A stretch of 64,000 bases of DNA from Paenibacillus humicola (GTDB lineage: Bacteria; Bacillota; Bacilli; Paenibacillales; Paenibacillaceae): assembly GCF_028826105.1 (NCBI RefSeq), contig NZ_JAQGPL010000001.1:5711501-5775500 (forward strand). Reading direction: 5' to 3'. Position 1 is the first letter of the stretch. Each line of letters begins with the position of its first letter. The position numbers and the translations under genes are program-made. The notes beneath the pieces are model-generated. The model saw only the letters and a program-made list of their open reading frames with translations. It was not told the origin of the DNA and searched no databases. This document shows, one piece after another, positions 40,088 through 48,694 of this stretch.

Positions 40088-40651
40088 TTACACGCGTTCC
40101 AGAGATCGAAAAGGTTCCGGCGGCAGGACGACTTGAATAGGGTCGTTAACCCGAACCTCGCCTCCGGACAACACGACGCCCATTATACCGGCCTTTCGAA
40201 TCAGGTTCCCGTTCTCGTCCTGATCCAGTACCTCTTTCAAGAGCCCTGACTGAAAACGGTCGATTTGCGAACAAGGATTGCGAAGTCCCGTAATCTCAAT
40301 CACCGCCGATTCACCGATCGTGAGCTTTGCTCCTGTTGGCAGCCCGAGTATGTCGATTCCGCGAGTCGTTATATTTTCACCCATCTGCCCAGGCTCGACA
40401 TGAAAACCGGCATTCCGCAATTCATCAAACAATTCCGAATGAATCAAATGAACCTGACGATGGTTTGGCTGATTCGGGTTTTGCGCAACTCTTGAACGAT
40501 GCTTTACCGTCCGCCCCATGTGTGCGTCGCCTTCCACCCCCAAACCGGCAATAAGCCTGATCGCGCCGACAGGCTGCTTACTGAATGAATGCGTTTCGCT
40601 CCGACTGACCGACACGACTTTTCCGGCTTGAACCTCAAGGTCATTTGCCAC
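40088..40651 (-). CDS. MOSC domain-containing protein
   Basis: A MOSC (molybdenum cofactor sulfurase C-terminal) protein of about 188 residues. Recognisable segments: GKVVSVSRSETHSFSK, IRLIAGLGVEGDAHMGRTVKHRSRVA, RQVHLIHSELFDEL, GENITTRGIDILGLPTG and ITGLRNPCSQID with the conserved Cys. MOSC proteins transfer sulfur or act on N-hydroxylated compounds; this subgroup is uncharacterised. The frame is open to an ATG at 40837, but the GTG at 40651 has GGAGGAG six bases upstream and gives the family length, so the extra 62 residues may not be translated. Confidence 0.85.
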   Translation of the reverse strand: MANDLEVQAGKVVSVSRSETHSFSKQPVGAIRLIAGLGVEGDAHMGRTVKHRSRVAQNPNQPNHRQVHLIHSELFDELRNAGFHVEPGQMGENITTRGIDILGLPTGAKLTIGESAVIEITGLRNPCSQIDRFQSGLLKEVLDQDENGNLIRKAGIMGVVLSGGEVRVNDPIQVVLPPEPFRSLERV

Positions 40652-40861
40652 CGGCAGCTCCTCCACTCCAAATAAGCGTTGATAACACCAGTATGAACCA
40701 TTTCCGCCGAGTTGTTCAATAAAAAACGGGGACTCTTCGCTTAATGGAGGCTCCGCTATCTGGCGTATCGATTCGATCGTTTTCGCTCTCTGCGGGATGC
40801 AACGGCTGATCGGAATGCTCAGAAAATCAAGCCGCATGACCGTCTGCGCGACAGCCGCTCT

Positions 40862-41878
40862 TTACGGCTCAAAAAACTGCGTCAGGACGGCTGCCCCGTT
40901 CGTGACTTCGATTTCCGCCGCTGCGCCATTGACGAACGTCATCTGCGGCGGTACGTGACCGCAGTCGATATCATACACGACCGGCAGATGCAGCTCCTCC
41001 GCAAGCTCCCGGTACACATCCGCCGCCTCGTAACCGTCAACGGGCTTGTTCGCATCGCTTCGGCCGAACAAAATGCCGCTGCAATGGTCAAACCAGCCGG
41101 CCAGCTTCATTTGCACGAGCGAACGCCGCAGGTCGGGTGCGTTCAATTCGCAATTTTCCAAATACCAGAGGATCGGCTCGCCATGAATAAACTGACGCTG
41201 GAACGTCCGGACATCGCCATACGGGGTCCCGATTAAATGCCGAATCACATCGATACATCCGCCGAGCAGTCGTCCGCGCATTCGGACATCGCTTTGCGGA
41301 ACCGTTTGCCATAGGGTTGGCTCCGTCAGATGAAAAACGCAAGGCGAAGGATGGTCATGATCCCAGGCTTTCTGGTACAGCTTCGACGAAAGCTGGCGGA
41401 CGGATGAGCCCGCGCGTGTCGCCAGAACGGTTTCCCACATCGCAGTCGTCTCGTCCGCATACTCGCCTCGCGCATCAATCAGATTGGCGCTGTGCGCCGT
41501 CGCGATTCCGGTAGCGAGCGTAACGGCCAGCAAAAGCACGCTCAGGTCCGAGTACCCCAGAATCCATTTGGGCTGCATCCGTTCGTATTCGATCCGGTCG
41601 ACGATCTCGATCAGTAACTCTCCGCCCCATGGCGGGAAGATCAGGCCGATTTCATCATTTTGCAGAAAAGCGTTCAGCTCCGCGGCTCTGACGGGAGCGG
41701 GCGCCGATTTTGCTTTCTTCTGCGTCCATACGGTCTCGCCGCAAACGACCCGGTAACCTTTCGCTTCCAATCGCAAGGTCGCCTGCCTGACCAGATCGTG
41801 CAAAGGCTCCGCTACACCCGATGAAGGCGCCGTTACGCCGATAACCGCCCCTTCCTTCAGAAAAGGATAACGAATCAT
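40862..41878 (-). CDS. LD-carboxypeptidase (S66 family)
   Basis: A 338-residue serine peptidase related to LdcA and the microcin self-immunity protein MccF. The nucleophile Ser lies in ILGYSDLSVLLLAV (GYSD element), after the FPPWGGELLIEIVDRIEYE segment; the Glu and His of the triad lie in ENCELN and DIDCGHVPPQMTFVNG. It cleaves D-amino acid bonds in murein peptides or peptidyl-nucleotides. ATG at 41878 has AAAGGAGG ten bases upstream and overlaps the GNAT stop (ATGA). Confidence 0.9.
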   Translation of the reverse strand: MIRYPFLKEGAVIGVTAPSSGVAEPLHDLVRQATLRLEAKGYRVVCGETVWTQKKAKSAPAPVRAAELNAFLQNDEIGLIFPPWGGELLIEIVDRIEYERMQPKWILGYSDLSVLLLAVTLATGIATAHSANLIDARGEYADETTAMWETVLATRAGSSVRQLSSKLYQKAWDHDHPSPCVFHLTEPTLWQTVPQSDVRMRGRLLGGCIDVIRHLIGTPYGDVRTFQRQFIHGEPILWYLENCELNAPDLRRSLVQMKLAGWFDHCSGILFGRSDANKPVDGYEAADVYRELAEELHLPVVYDIDCGHVPPQMTFVNGAAAEIEVTNGAAVLTQFFEP

Positions 41879-42357
41879 AGGCCGGTTTCCTCCTCCTTTT
41901 GTCCGCCTAATCGCTTTTCCAGACAAACGCTCGATTCCGAATCGACGTACTCCCCGTACTTCTCAATTCCGTAGAACCCGTGCTTCCTATAAAAACGCAG
42001 TGCTTCGGGCTGCACCTCTCCGGCCTCCAATCGGATTTGACGAAATTTCAACCGCTTCGCCCTGGCTTCCAGTTCGTTAAGGATGCTGTGAGCGATGCCT
42101 TGATTGCGATAAGCTTGATCCACAAAAAAACGATTTTATTCAGCGGTCTCTCGATCAAGCGGTCTTATTCCGCCGCAGCCGACCGCCTGACCCTCCAGAT
42201 AGGCCAAGATAAACACCATCTCTTTCGTGGACGGATCGTTAAAATCCACGCCGAATACTTCATCTGCCGGGTACCGTTCCAGCAAATAATCGTCCAGCTT
42301 CCGGATCAATCGTGCCAAATCTTGATGATCCGGCTTAACTTCTTCCAGTTTGATCAT
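41875..42357 (-). pseudogene. GNAT acetyltransferase interrupted by one stop codon
   Basis: Both halves of a complete GNAT protein are in the same frame, separated by a TAA (42136-42138). The first part reads MIKLEEVKPDHQDLARLIRKLDDYLLERYPADEVFGVDF...VGCGGIRPLDRETAE, the second NRFFVDQAYRNQGIAHSILNELEARAKRLKFRQIRLEAGEVQPEALRFYRKHGFYGIEKYGEY, containing the acetyl-CoA motif (R/Q)-x-x-G-x-(A/G). Only the codons before NRFFV are disrupted. ATG 42357 has AAGGAG nearby and the end overlaps the LD-carboxypeptidase start. Readthrough or a sequencing error remain possible. Confidence 0.85.
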
Positions 42358-42553
42358 GGGCAACTCCTTAGGATCACTGTCTCTTTATGTATTACGCCCA
42401 TCGTTTCAATATCCTTCTGCCATCGGACGGAAAAAAGCAAAAATTAAACAAACGCGGCTGAGCTCGTAATCTGCTCCTGCATCGCTTTGTGGAAATCAGT
42501 CCGTCGTTCTATCTATAATGGGGGTATTCCTTTTTGATGCTTGGAGGTGTGGC

Positions 42554-43261
42554 ATGTCTTATACCCTTTATATCGTGGAAGATGATGCTGCCATCTGTTC
42601 ACTGCTGCAGGCTTATTTGGAGAAATACGGGTATACGGCGCGGATTGCCGAAGACTTTGAGCGTATCGCGGAGGAATTCCGCCTCGTTGGTCCGGACCTG
42701 GTGCTGCTGGATGTGAACCTGCCCAAATTCGACGGGTTTTATTGGTGCCGCAAAATAAGGGAGCTGTCCAAGGTCCCGATCTTGTTCATTTCCGCGAGGG
42801 AAAGCGGAATGGATCAGGTCATGGCCCTGGAAAACGGTGCGGACGACTACATCACGAAGCCGTTTTCCTATGAGGTTGTCCTGGCTAAAGTGAAAAGCCA
42901 TCTTCGAAGGGCTTACGGCGATTACGCCCGTATCGATCATGACCGCACGGTCCGTTTGGACGGACTCACTCTATACCCGGAACGTATGACGGTGGAATAT
43001 AAGGGCAAAACCTTAATACTCGCCAACAAGGAAGCTCTGCTCCTCGAGTGTCTGATGGAAGCCTACCCGAGGGCGGTCAGCCGAAATCATTTGCTTGAAA
43101 AGCTGTGGGATCCCTCGCATTTCGTCGAAGAAAATACACTTAACGTGAACGTGACCCGGCTCCGAAAAAAACTTCAGGATCTGGATGTCGACACGAGCAT
43201 CGAGACGATTAGAGGGATGGGATACCGACTACAACAAACCGGGCGGGATGGTGTCCAATGA
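42554..43261 (+). CDS. Bce-type response regulator
   Basis: A 235-residue OmpR/PhoB regulator of the BceR type: receiver (YIVEDDAAICSLLQAYLEKYG, phosphoacceptor in LVLLDVNLPKFDGFYWCRKIR, Lys in DYITKPFSYEV) and winged helix (LILANKEALLLECLMEAYPRAVSRNHLLEKLWD, ENTLNVNVTRLRKKL). ATG at 42554 has GGAGGTG six bases upstream. Its stop overlaps the sensor kinase start. Regulators of this class bind an inverted repeat upstream of the cognate ABC genes, and such a repeat is present at 44312. Confidence 0.92.
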   Translation: MSYTLYIVEDDAAICSLLQAYLEKYGYTARIAEDFERIAEEFRLVGPDLVLLDVNLPKFDGFYWCRKIRELSKVPILFISARESGMDQVMALENGADDYITKPFSYEVVLAKVKSHLRRAYGDYARIDHDRTVRLDGLTLYPERMTVEYKGKTLILANKEALLLECLMEAYPRAVSRNHLLEKLWDPSHFVEENTLNVNVTRLRKKLQDLDVDTSIETIRGMGYRLQQTGRDGVQ

Positions 43262-44262
43262 GGTTATTTTTGAAAGAGCATCGGGGCTACATTCAGCTTT
43301 ATTATTTGTCCATCCTGCTGACCGCGCTTTACGGGCTGCTTGCCGGAAGCATGCCTTTGTCCGATGCCGGATATATCGCGGTATTCAATTCGTTTCTATT
43401 GATCGTCTTCTTGATCTGGAAATATGTGCAGGCCAAACCGGTTTACGCCTTGTTCCGTAACGGTTTTCGCACGATCGATGAAGCCGCTCTCGATCGGGGG
43501 AACTCCTTTCTCGGCCGCTGTCTCTCCCAGCTGTTCAAGCAGCTGCACCGATTGTACGAGATGAAGCTGCAGCAGACCGAGCACCATCACCGGGAGCATC
43601 TCACCTTCATGAACCGATGGGTGCATCAGATGAAAACGCCGCTTTCGGTCATCCGGCTGCAGCTCGAAGCCCATGCCGGCGAGCTTGATCCCGACAGTAT
43701 CGGCCAAGAGGTGTACAAATTGGAAAAAGGGCTGAGTATGGCGCTTTCCTACGCGCGGCTGGATGCGTTCGAAAAGGATTTTGTCATCGAAAAATCGCGT
43801 TTGCGGCCCATTATGGCCGGCAGTATCAGCCGGGAAAAGAAGCTGTTCATCGCGAGCGGCATTCTGCCCAAGGCCGACGCGGACGAAGATCTTGAGGTGT
43901 ATACCGACGTCAAATGGCTGGGGTTCGTTTTGGAGCAGCTCATTACGAACGGCATTAAATATTCCAAGGGCAGAGGTAAGTCCTTGACCCTATCCGCCTT
44001 CAGGAAAGGGGACGACATTGTGCTCGAGGTGAAGGACGAGGGAATCGGCATTCCTCCCCAGGATATTCGCAGGGTTTTCGATCCTTTTTTCACAGGCAGC
44101 AACGGGAGAGGCGCAGGCGAGTCGACGGGAATGGGCTTGTATATTGCCAAAAAGGTTTGCGAAAGCTTACATCATACCTTGATTCTGGAATCGGACGTCA
44201 ACCGGGGAACGAAGGCGAGCATCGTCTTTCATGACGCCGGCCTTCGTCGCGATGAGGAATAA
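43258..44262 (+). CDS. Bce-type intramembrane-sensing histidine kinase
   Basis: A 334-residue kinase with two closely spaced N-terminal membrane helices (about 10-60) and almost no extracellular loop, as in BceS. The phospho-acceptor region is HLTFMNRWVHQMKTPLSVIRLQLEAH, followed by an HATPase domain (QLITNGIKYS, VKDEGIGIPPQD, GMGLYIAKKVCESLHH). Such kinases do not sense drugs alone but follow the flux state of the BceAB-like transporter encoded just downstream. Confidence 0.92.
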   Translation: MRLFLKEHRGYIQLYYLSILLTALYGLLAGSMPLSDAGYIAVFNSFLLIVFLIWKYVQAKPVYALFRNGFRTIDEAALDRGNSFLGRCLSQLFKQLHRLYEMKLQQTEHHHREHLTFMNRWVHQMKTPLSVIRLQLEAHAGELDPDSIGQEVYKLEKGLSMALSYARLDAFEKDFVIEKSRLRPIMAGSISREKKLFIASGILPKADADEDLEVYTDVKWLGFVLEQLITNGIKYSKGRGKSLTLSAFRKGDDIVLEVKDEGIGIPPQDIRRVFDPFFTGSNGRGAGESTGMGLYIAKKVCESLHHTLILESDVNRGTKASIVFHDAGLRRDEE

Positions 44263-44267
44263 TCGGA

Positions 44268-44297
44268 AACATGCGTATTCCCGGAGCATGTTTTTTG
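44268..44297 (+). terminator. Terminator between kinase and ABC genes
   Basis: AACATGC (44268-44274) and GCATGTT (44286-44292) make a 7-bp stem followed by TTTTT. It ends the RR-HK transcript just before the ABC promoter. Confidence 0.7.
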
Positions 44298-44311
44298 TCG
44301 CTTTCATGAAC

Positions 44312-44327
44312 CTTACACCAGTGTAAG
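44312..44327. promoter_or_regulatory. BceR-type operator
   Basis: CTTACAC-CA-GTGTAAG is a perfect 16-bp inverted repeat with the TTACA-N4-TGTAA core of BceR/PsdR binding sites. It lies 93 bp before the ABC ATPase start, within the gap after the kinase terminator. Confidence 0.85.
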
Positions 44328-44419
44328 CCATATGAAAGAAAAATAAATCGCTCGCCGGACCCCGGCGGATTATCATAGGAAAGCGAACGGTAATCCAGCT
44401 GCAGAAGGGAGATGCCGGC

Positions 44420-45175
44420 ATGGAAATGCTGCGTGTCCATCAATTAATCAAAGCCTATGGGAATCAAGTCGTTTATCACGCTTTAAACCAGGTCAGTTTT
44501 TCGATTGAAGCCGGAGAATTCGTCGGCGTAATGGGACCGTCGGGCAGCGGCAAGACGACGCTGCTGAACATGATTTCTACAATCGACCGGCCGACCGCCG
44601 GGGAGATCCGGATAAAAGGCCGCGATCCGCTCCTTCTCAAAGGAGAACAATTGGCGCTTTTCCGGCGAAGGGAGCTTGGGTTTGTTTTCCAACATTTTAA
44701 CTTGCTCGATACACTGACCATCGGCGAAAACATCGTGATGCCGTTAACGCTGGACCGGGTCCCGCTCAAGGAACAGGAGCAGAAGCTGCTGCGGGTTTCC
44801 CGGCTGCTCGGCATCGAGCACTTGCTGGGCAAACGAACGTACGAAGTATCCGGTGGCGAAGCCCAGCGAACCGCCGTGGCCCGGGCGCTGATTCACGAGC
44901 CCGCGCTCCTGCTTGCGGACGAGCCCACCGGAAACCTGGACTCCAAGGCTTCGCGAGACGTCATGGAGCTGTTTCAGAAAGTGAACAAAGACCGAAAGGT
45001 CACGACCATGATGGTGACCCACGATCCGCTTGCCGCGAGCTACTGCAGCCGGATTCTGTTCATTAAGGACGGCGCCATCTTCAGCGAAATTTACAAGGGG
45101 GGCGGCCGGCAGCCGTTTTACCAACAAATCATCGACGTGCTTGCGCTCCTGGGGGGTGTCGTCCATGAATTTTAG
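44420..45175 (+). CDS. Bce-type ABC transporter ATP-binding protein
   Basis: A 251-residue nucleotide-binding subunit of the MacB/BceA class: Walker A GPSGSGKTT, Q-loop FQHFNLLDTLTIGENIVMPL, signature VSGGEAQRTAVARAL, Walker B LLLADEPTGNLDSK and H-loop TMMVTHDP. With the large permease encoded next it would release cell-wall antibiotics such as bacitracin from their lipid target and signal to the kinase. The gene overlaps the permease by 11 bp. Confidence 0.93.
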   Translation: MEMLRVHQLIKAYGNQVVYHALNQVSFSIEAGEFVGVMGPSGSGKTTLLNMISTIDRPTAGEIRIKGRDPLLLKGEQLALFRRRELGFVFQHFNLLDTLTIGENIVMPLTLDRVPLKEQEQKLLRVSRLLGIEHLLGKRTYEVSGGEAQRTAVARALIHEPALLLADEPTGNLDSKASRDVMELFQKVNKDRKVTTMMVTHDPLAASYCSRILFIKDGAIFSEIYKGGGRQPFYQQIIDVLALLGGVVHEF

Positions 45176-47021
45176 GACGTTTGCCGCCCGCAATGTGCTG
45201 CGAAACGGGAGGGCCTATCTCGCCTATTTCCTGAGCACGGCCGTCTCCGCCGCCTTATTTTTCTCGCTGAGCCTGTTCATTTTCCATCCGGACAAAGGAA
45301 AGTTCAAATCGTATATCGAAACGTCGCTGCTCGGCGCGGAAACCGTCACGTATTTCTTTTTGTTTTTTTTCGTCTTCTATTCGATCAGCGTATTTTTGAA
45401 AAGCCGGTACAAGGAATTCGGCATTTTATATTTGCTCGGCACGTCGAAGGCTCAAATGATGCGGATGATTTTTCTGGAAAATATGATCATCAGCGCCGCG
45501 GCGGCCGGCAGCGGCATTGTGACGGGGCTTGTTTTCTCGAAGCTGTTTTTGCTCGTGGTGGAGAAGCTGCTGCGAATTTCTTCTCTGCCGTTTTATTTTC
45601 CGGGCAAAGCGATCGGGATCACCTTGGCCTCTTTTATGCTGCTGGGCGCGTGCATTTCCGTATTCGCCTCGTCCATTATCCGGGAAAAGAACGTCCTGAA
45701 GCTGATAAAAGGCACCGTGACCCCAAGGCGTGCGCCCGCCGCTTCCAAAATCGGAGCGGTGCTCGGAGCAGCGCTGCTGGCGGGCGGTTACGGCTTATCC
45801 TTTGCAGCAGATAAATCAAGCCTGGATAAAATGATTCTTCCGATCATAGGAATGGTCATCCTCGCCACATACTTGTTGTTTGCGCAATTCAGCGTATTCT
45901 TCGTCGCCGCCTTAAAAAAGAACCGGCCCTTTTACCGGCGCGGCGTGAACCTCATCTGGGTATCCAATCTGCTCTACCGGATCAAAGACAATACCCGGAT
46001 GTTTTTTATTATCGCCATCACGTCCGCGGCCGCATTTATTGCGATCGGAACCTGTTACGCGTTCTGGTCCAACACCGCTTCGGACATCGAGCGCAAATAT
46101 CCGTACGCCTTTACGTACCGGAATTTCGGAGACGCCTCGTCCGCCGCCGGCGAGATCCGCTTTATCGAAGACCGGCTCAAGGCGCGCCGGTTAGCCTACG
46201 AGAAAATCGCCGTGCAGACGAAAAACGCGGGCAGCGCGGACGGCGCTTCGTACACGCTGATGAAAGCAAGCGTCTACAGCCGGCTGGCGGTTTATTTGAG
46301 GCTGAAACCCGCATCGATTGAAGGGAACCAAGCGTGGCGAGTCACCGTTTCCGGCGACGGAGGGGCGAGCCGCATCCCGGTCGGCGGAGCGAATCTCGCG
46401 GTAACGAATGAAATTCGGGGGACGCTGCTGCCGGATCAATACGCCGCCATCTATGTCGTCGCCGATTCGCTATTTGACCGCGTGAACGACAGCGAACCCG
46501 CAAATCCCCTGTATATTTTCGCCGCTAAGGACTGGCAAAACACCTTTTCCGTTTATGACGATTACTCGGCCCGGTACGGCGGTGACTCAAGCAGTCTGTT
46601 CCTGTCGAAATCCCATGTGTACGAGACGGAAAAACGGGCCTATGGAACGATCATGTTCTTGTCCATTTTCATCGGCGTCCTTTTCTTTGTGACCTCGGGA
46701 AGCTTCATGTACAACAAATTTTTTGCGGATGCGGAAACGGACAAGCGAAAATACCGGCAGCTGCATAAAATCGGCGTCACCTACGGCGAAATCCGGAAGG
46801 CCGTCACAAGGGAAACGGGCATTTTGTTCCTGCTTCCGTTTCTTGTCGCCGCCGTTCACGCGGCTGTGGCTTTATATGCGCTGCAGTCGATCTTTCGCAT
46901 TCAGGTCGGTGCCGCCGCGTGCCTCGTTACGGGAAGCTTTCTGATCCTTCAAGTCCTGTATTACGCGTTTATCAGGCGAAATTACTTGGAGGAAATCCGA
47001 AAACAGCTTGCCGCCGACTAA
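45165..47021 (+). CDS. Bce-type ABC transporter permease
   Basis: A 618-residue FtsX-type permease with ten membrane helices and the large extracytoplasmic loop between helices 7 and 8 (about 300-495: NTASDIERKYPYAFTYRNFG to EKRAYGTIMFLSIFIG) that recognises the antibiotic-lipid complex in BceB-like proteins. The start MNFRTFAARNVLRNGRAYLAYFLST is typical; ATG at 45165 has GGGGGGT eight bases upstream and overlaps the ATPase gene. Upstream in-frame codons are not used. Confidence 0.92.
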   Translation: MNFRTFAARNVLRNGRAYLAYFLSTAVSAALFFSLSLFIFHPDKGKFKSYIETSLLGAETVTYFFLFFFVFYSISVFLKSRYKEFGILYLLGTSKAQMMRMIFLENMIISAAAAGSGIVTGLVFSKLFLLVVEKLLRISSLPFYFPGKAIGITLASFMLLGACISVFASSIIREKNVLKLIKGTVTPRRAPAASKIGAVLGAALLAGGYGLSFAADKSSLDKMILPIIGMVILATYLLFAQFSVFFVAALKKNRPFYRRGVNLIWVSNLLYRIKDNTRMFFIIAITSAAAFIAIGTCYAFWSNTASDIERKYPYAFTYRNFGDASSAAGEIRFIEDRLKARRLAYEKIAVQTKNAGSADGASYTLMKASVYSRLAVYLRLKPASIEGNQAWRVTVSGDGGASRIPVGGANLAVTNEIRGTLLPDQYAAIYVVADSLFDRVNDSEPANPLYIFAAKDWQNTFSVYDDYSARYGGDSSSLFLSKSHVYETEKRAYGTIMFLSIFIGVLFFVTSGSFMYNKFFADAETDKRKYRQLHKIGVTYGEIRKAVTRETGILFLLPFLVAAVHAAVALYALQSIFRIQVGAAACLVTGSFLILQVLYYAFIRRNYLEEIRKQLAAD

Positions 47022-47189
47022 AGCCGGGAGCTGGTCACTTATTGAAAGGCCTGCCGGCCTGCTTGATGGTCCGGCATGTTAATCGAACCGGCCGATCCCC
47101 GGAAGACGAGCCTTTTGCAAAGCCCTTGTGAAATCATCTTTGAAGCAGCTAGGCTCAAGCGCCAACTGCCTGCGGACAGCAAAAAGAGA

Positions 47190-47220
47190 ACGGCTGCACC
47201 TCATGCAGCCGTCCTTTTCC
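47190..47220. terminator. Bidirectional terminator between bceB-like gene and fabF
   Basis: ACGGCTGCA (47190-47198) and TGCAGCCGT (47204-47212) form a perfect 9-bp stem with a five-base loop. The plus side is followed by CCTTTTCC, the minus side by TCTCTTTTTGC, so it can serve both convergent genes. The rest of 47022-47311 holds nothing else. Confidence 0.8.
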
Positions 47221-47311
47221 AAGTCTTGTCTTTCGCTAAGCATTCGCCAGCGGCGCTAACCCATTTACGTCCTCCGCATACGCAGAGCCGCCTTCAAAAT
47301 TAGCAAGGCGC

Positions 47312-48556
47312 TTACGCTTCGTACTTGCGCATCGCGATGACGGCGTTGTGGCCGCCGAAGCCGAACGAATTGGTCAGGCCGACCTTGGCGTCGGCGCGGC
47401 GCCCAGCGTTCGCCACGATGTCCAGCCCGCCGCATTCCGGATCCGGCTGCTCCAAATTGATCGTCGGCGTAAGAACGCCCTCCTGCAGGCTTTTCGCCAG
47501 CGCCGCCGCCTGAGCGCCGCCCGAGGCGCCGAGCATATGGCCGAGCATCGACTTCGTCGCCGTCACCGCAGGCGTCCGGCCTCCCTCGCCGAACAGCCGC
47601 TTGATGGCGGCCGCTTCCGAACGGTCGCCCACCTCGGTGCTTGTCGCATGGGCGCTGATGACGTCCACCTCGCCCGGCTCCAGCCCGGCTTCCTGCAGCG
47701 CCAGCTTCATCGCCCGGAACGCGCCGTTCCCGTCCGGAGGCGTCGCGACGATATGATAGGCGTCCGAGGTCGCCCCGTAGCCGATTACTTCCGCGTAAAT
47801 ACGCGCATCTCTGCGCAGTGCGTGCTCCAGCGACTCCAGCACGAGAATCCCTGCGCCTTCGGCCATGATGAAGCCGTCGCGGCCGGCGTCGAACGGGCGG
47901 CTCGCCCGCTCGGGCTCGTCGTTCCGGCGCGAGAGCGCGGTCGCCGCGCTGAAGCTGGCGAGCGAAATATCCGTCACGACGGCCTCCGCCCCTCCGGCGA
48001 AGACGACGTCCGCCACGCCGGCCCGAATGAGCCGGAACGCCTCGCCGATCGCCGTATTTCCGATGGAGCAGGCCGTGACCGGCGCGAGCGTCGGCCCGAG
48101 CGAGCCGAGCCGGATGCTGATTTGCGCCGCCGCCATATTGGGAATCATCATGGGCACGAGCAGCGGGCTGACTCTGCCCGGGCCGCGCTTGCGCAGCTGC
48201 GCTTCGTTCTCCTGCAGCGTCTGCAGCCCGCCGATGCCGGACCCGACGTAGACCGCCAGCCGTTCGCGGTCGATTCGCTCGAGCTGCAGCCCGGCATCCT
48301 CCAGCGCCTGCTCCGCCGCTGCGAGTCCGAACTGCGTGAAGCGGTCCATTTTTCGCGCTTCTTTGCGCCCGAACAGCGCCTCAGGGTCGAAGTCCCGCAC
48401 CAGACCGGCGATTTTCGTTTTCTGCTCCGATACGTCGAACGTATCGATCCGCGAGATGCCGGACCGGCCTTCCTTCAATTCATTCCAAAATGTATCGATT
48501 CCGGTGCCTAGCGGAGAAACGACGCCCAGCCCGGTCACCACGATTCTTGTTGTCAT
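47312..48556 (-). CDS. fabF: Beta-ketoacyl-ACP synthase II
   Basis: A 414-residue condensing enzyme that elongates acyl-ACP with malonyl-ACP. The Cys-His-His triad is at the canonical numbers C163 (TACSIG), H303 (SAHATSTE) and H340 (SMLGHMLGASG). No other fatty-acid genes surround it, so it is probably an accessory KAS II copy rather than the housekeeping operon gene. ATG at 48556 with GAGGG upstream gives the usual MTTRIVVTGLG start. It is divergent from an MmyB-type regulator, which likely controls it. Confidence 0.93.
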   Translation of the reverse strand: MTTRIVVTGLGVVSPLGTGIDTFWNELKEGRSGISRIDTFDVSEQKTKIAGLVRDFDPEALFGRKEARKMDRFTQFGLAAAEQALEDAGLQLERIDRERLAVYVGSGIGGLQTLQENEAQLRKRGPGRVSPLLVPMMIPNMAAAQISIRLGSLGPTLAPVTACSIGNTAIGEAFRLIRAGVADVVFAGGAEAVVTDISLASFSAATALSRRNDEPERASRPFDAGRDGFIMAEGAGILVLESLEHALRRDARIYAEVIGYGATSDAYHIVATPPDGNGAFRAMKLALQEAGLEPGEVDVISAHATSTEVGDRSEAAAIKRLFGEGGRTPAVTATKSMLGHMLGASGGAQAAALAKSLQEGVLTPTINLEQPDPECGGLDIVANAGRRADAKVGLTNSFGFGGHNAVIAMRKYEA

Positions 48557-48600
48557 GTCCATTCCCTCGCTTTTCTTATGCTGCTCCCATTGTTCCATAG

Positions 48601-48618
48601 CTTGTATCCTATTACAAG
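48601..48618. promoter_or_regulatory. Inverted repeat CTTGTA-N6-TACAAG in fabF/MmyB divergent region
   Basis: A perfect 6-N6-6 dyad 45 bp before the fabF start. A second, weaker repeat AGTAT-N5-ATACT lies at 48633-48647. Both sit between the divergent genes and are candidate operators for the MmyB-type regulator. Confidence 0.65.
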
Positions 48619-48694
48619 TTGCCGCTTATTCTAGTATTGAGTATACTACAATAACAAAATAACAAAATCATTTAACAAAGGAGAGAAGTCTGCA

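Noticed and set aside
42514..42519. TATAAT before the Bce-type regulator as a promoter
   Set aside because: The -10 is perfect, but no acceptable -35 lies 16-18 bp upstream, so it was not listed as a supported promoter.
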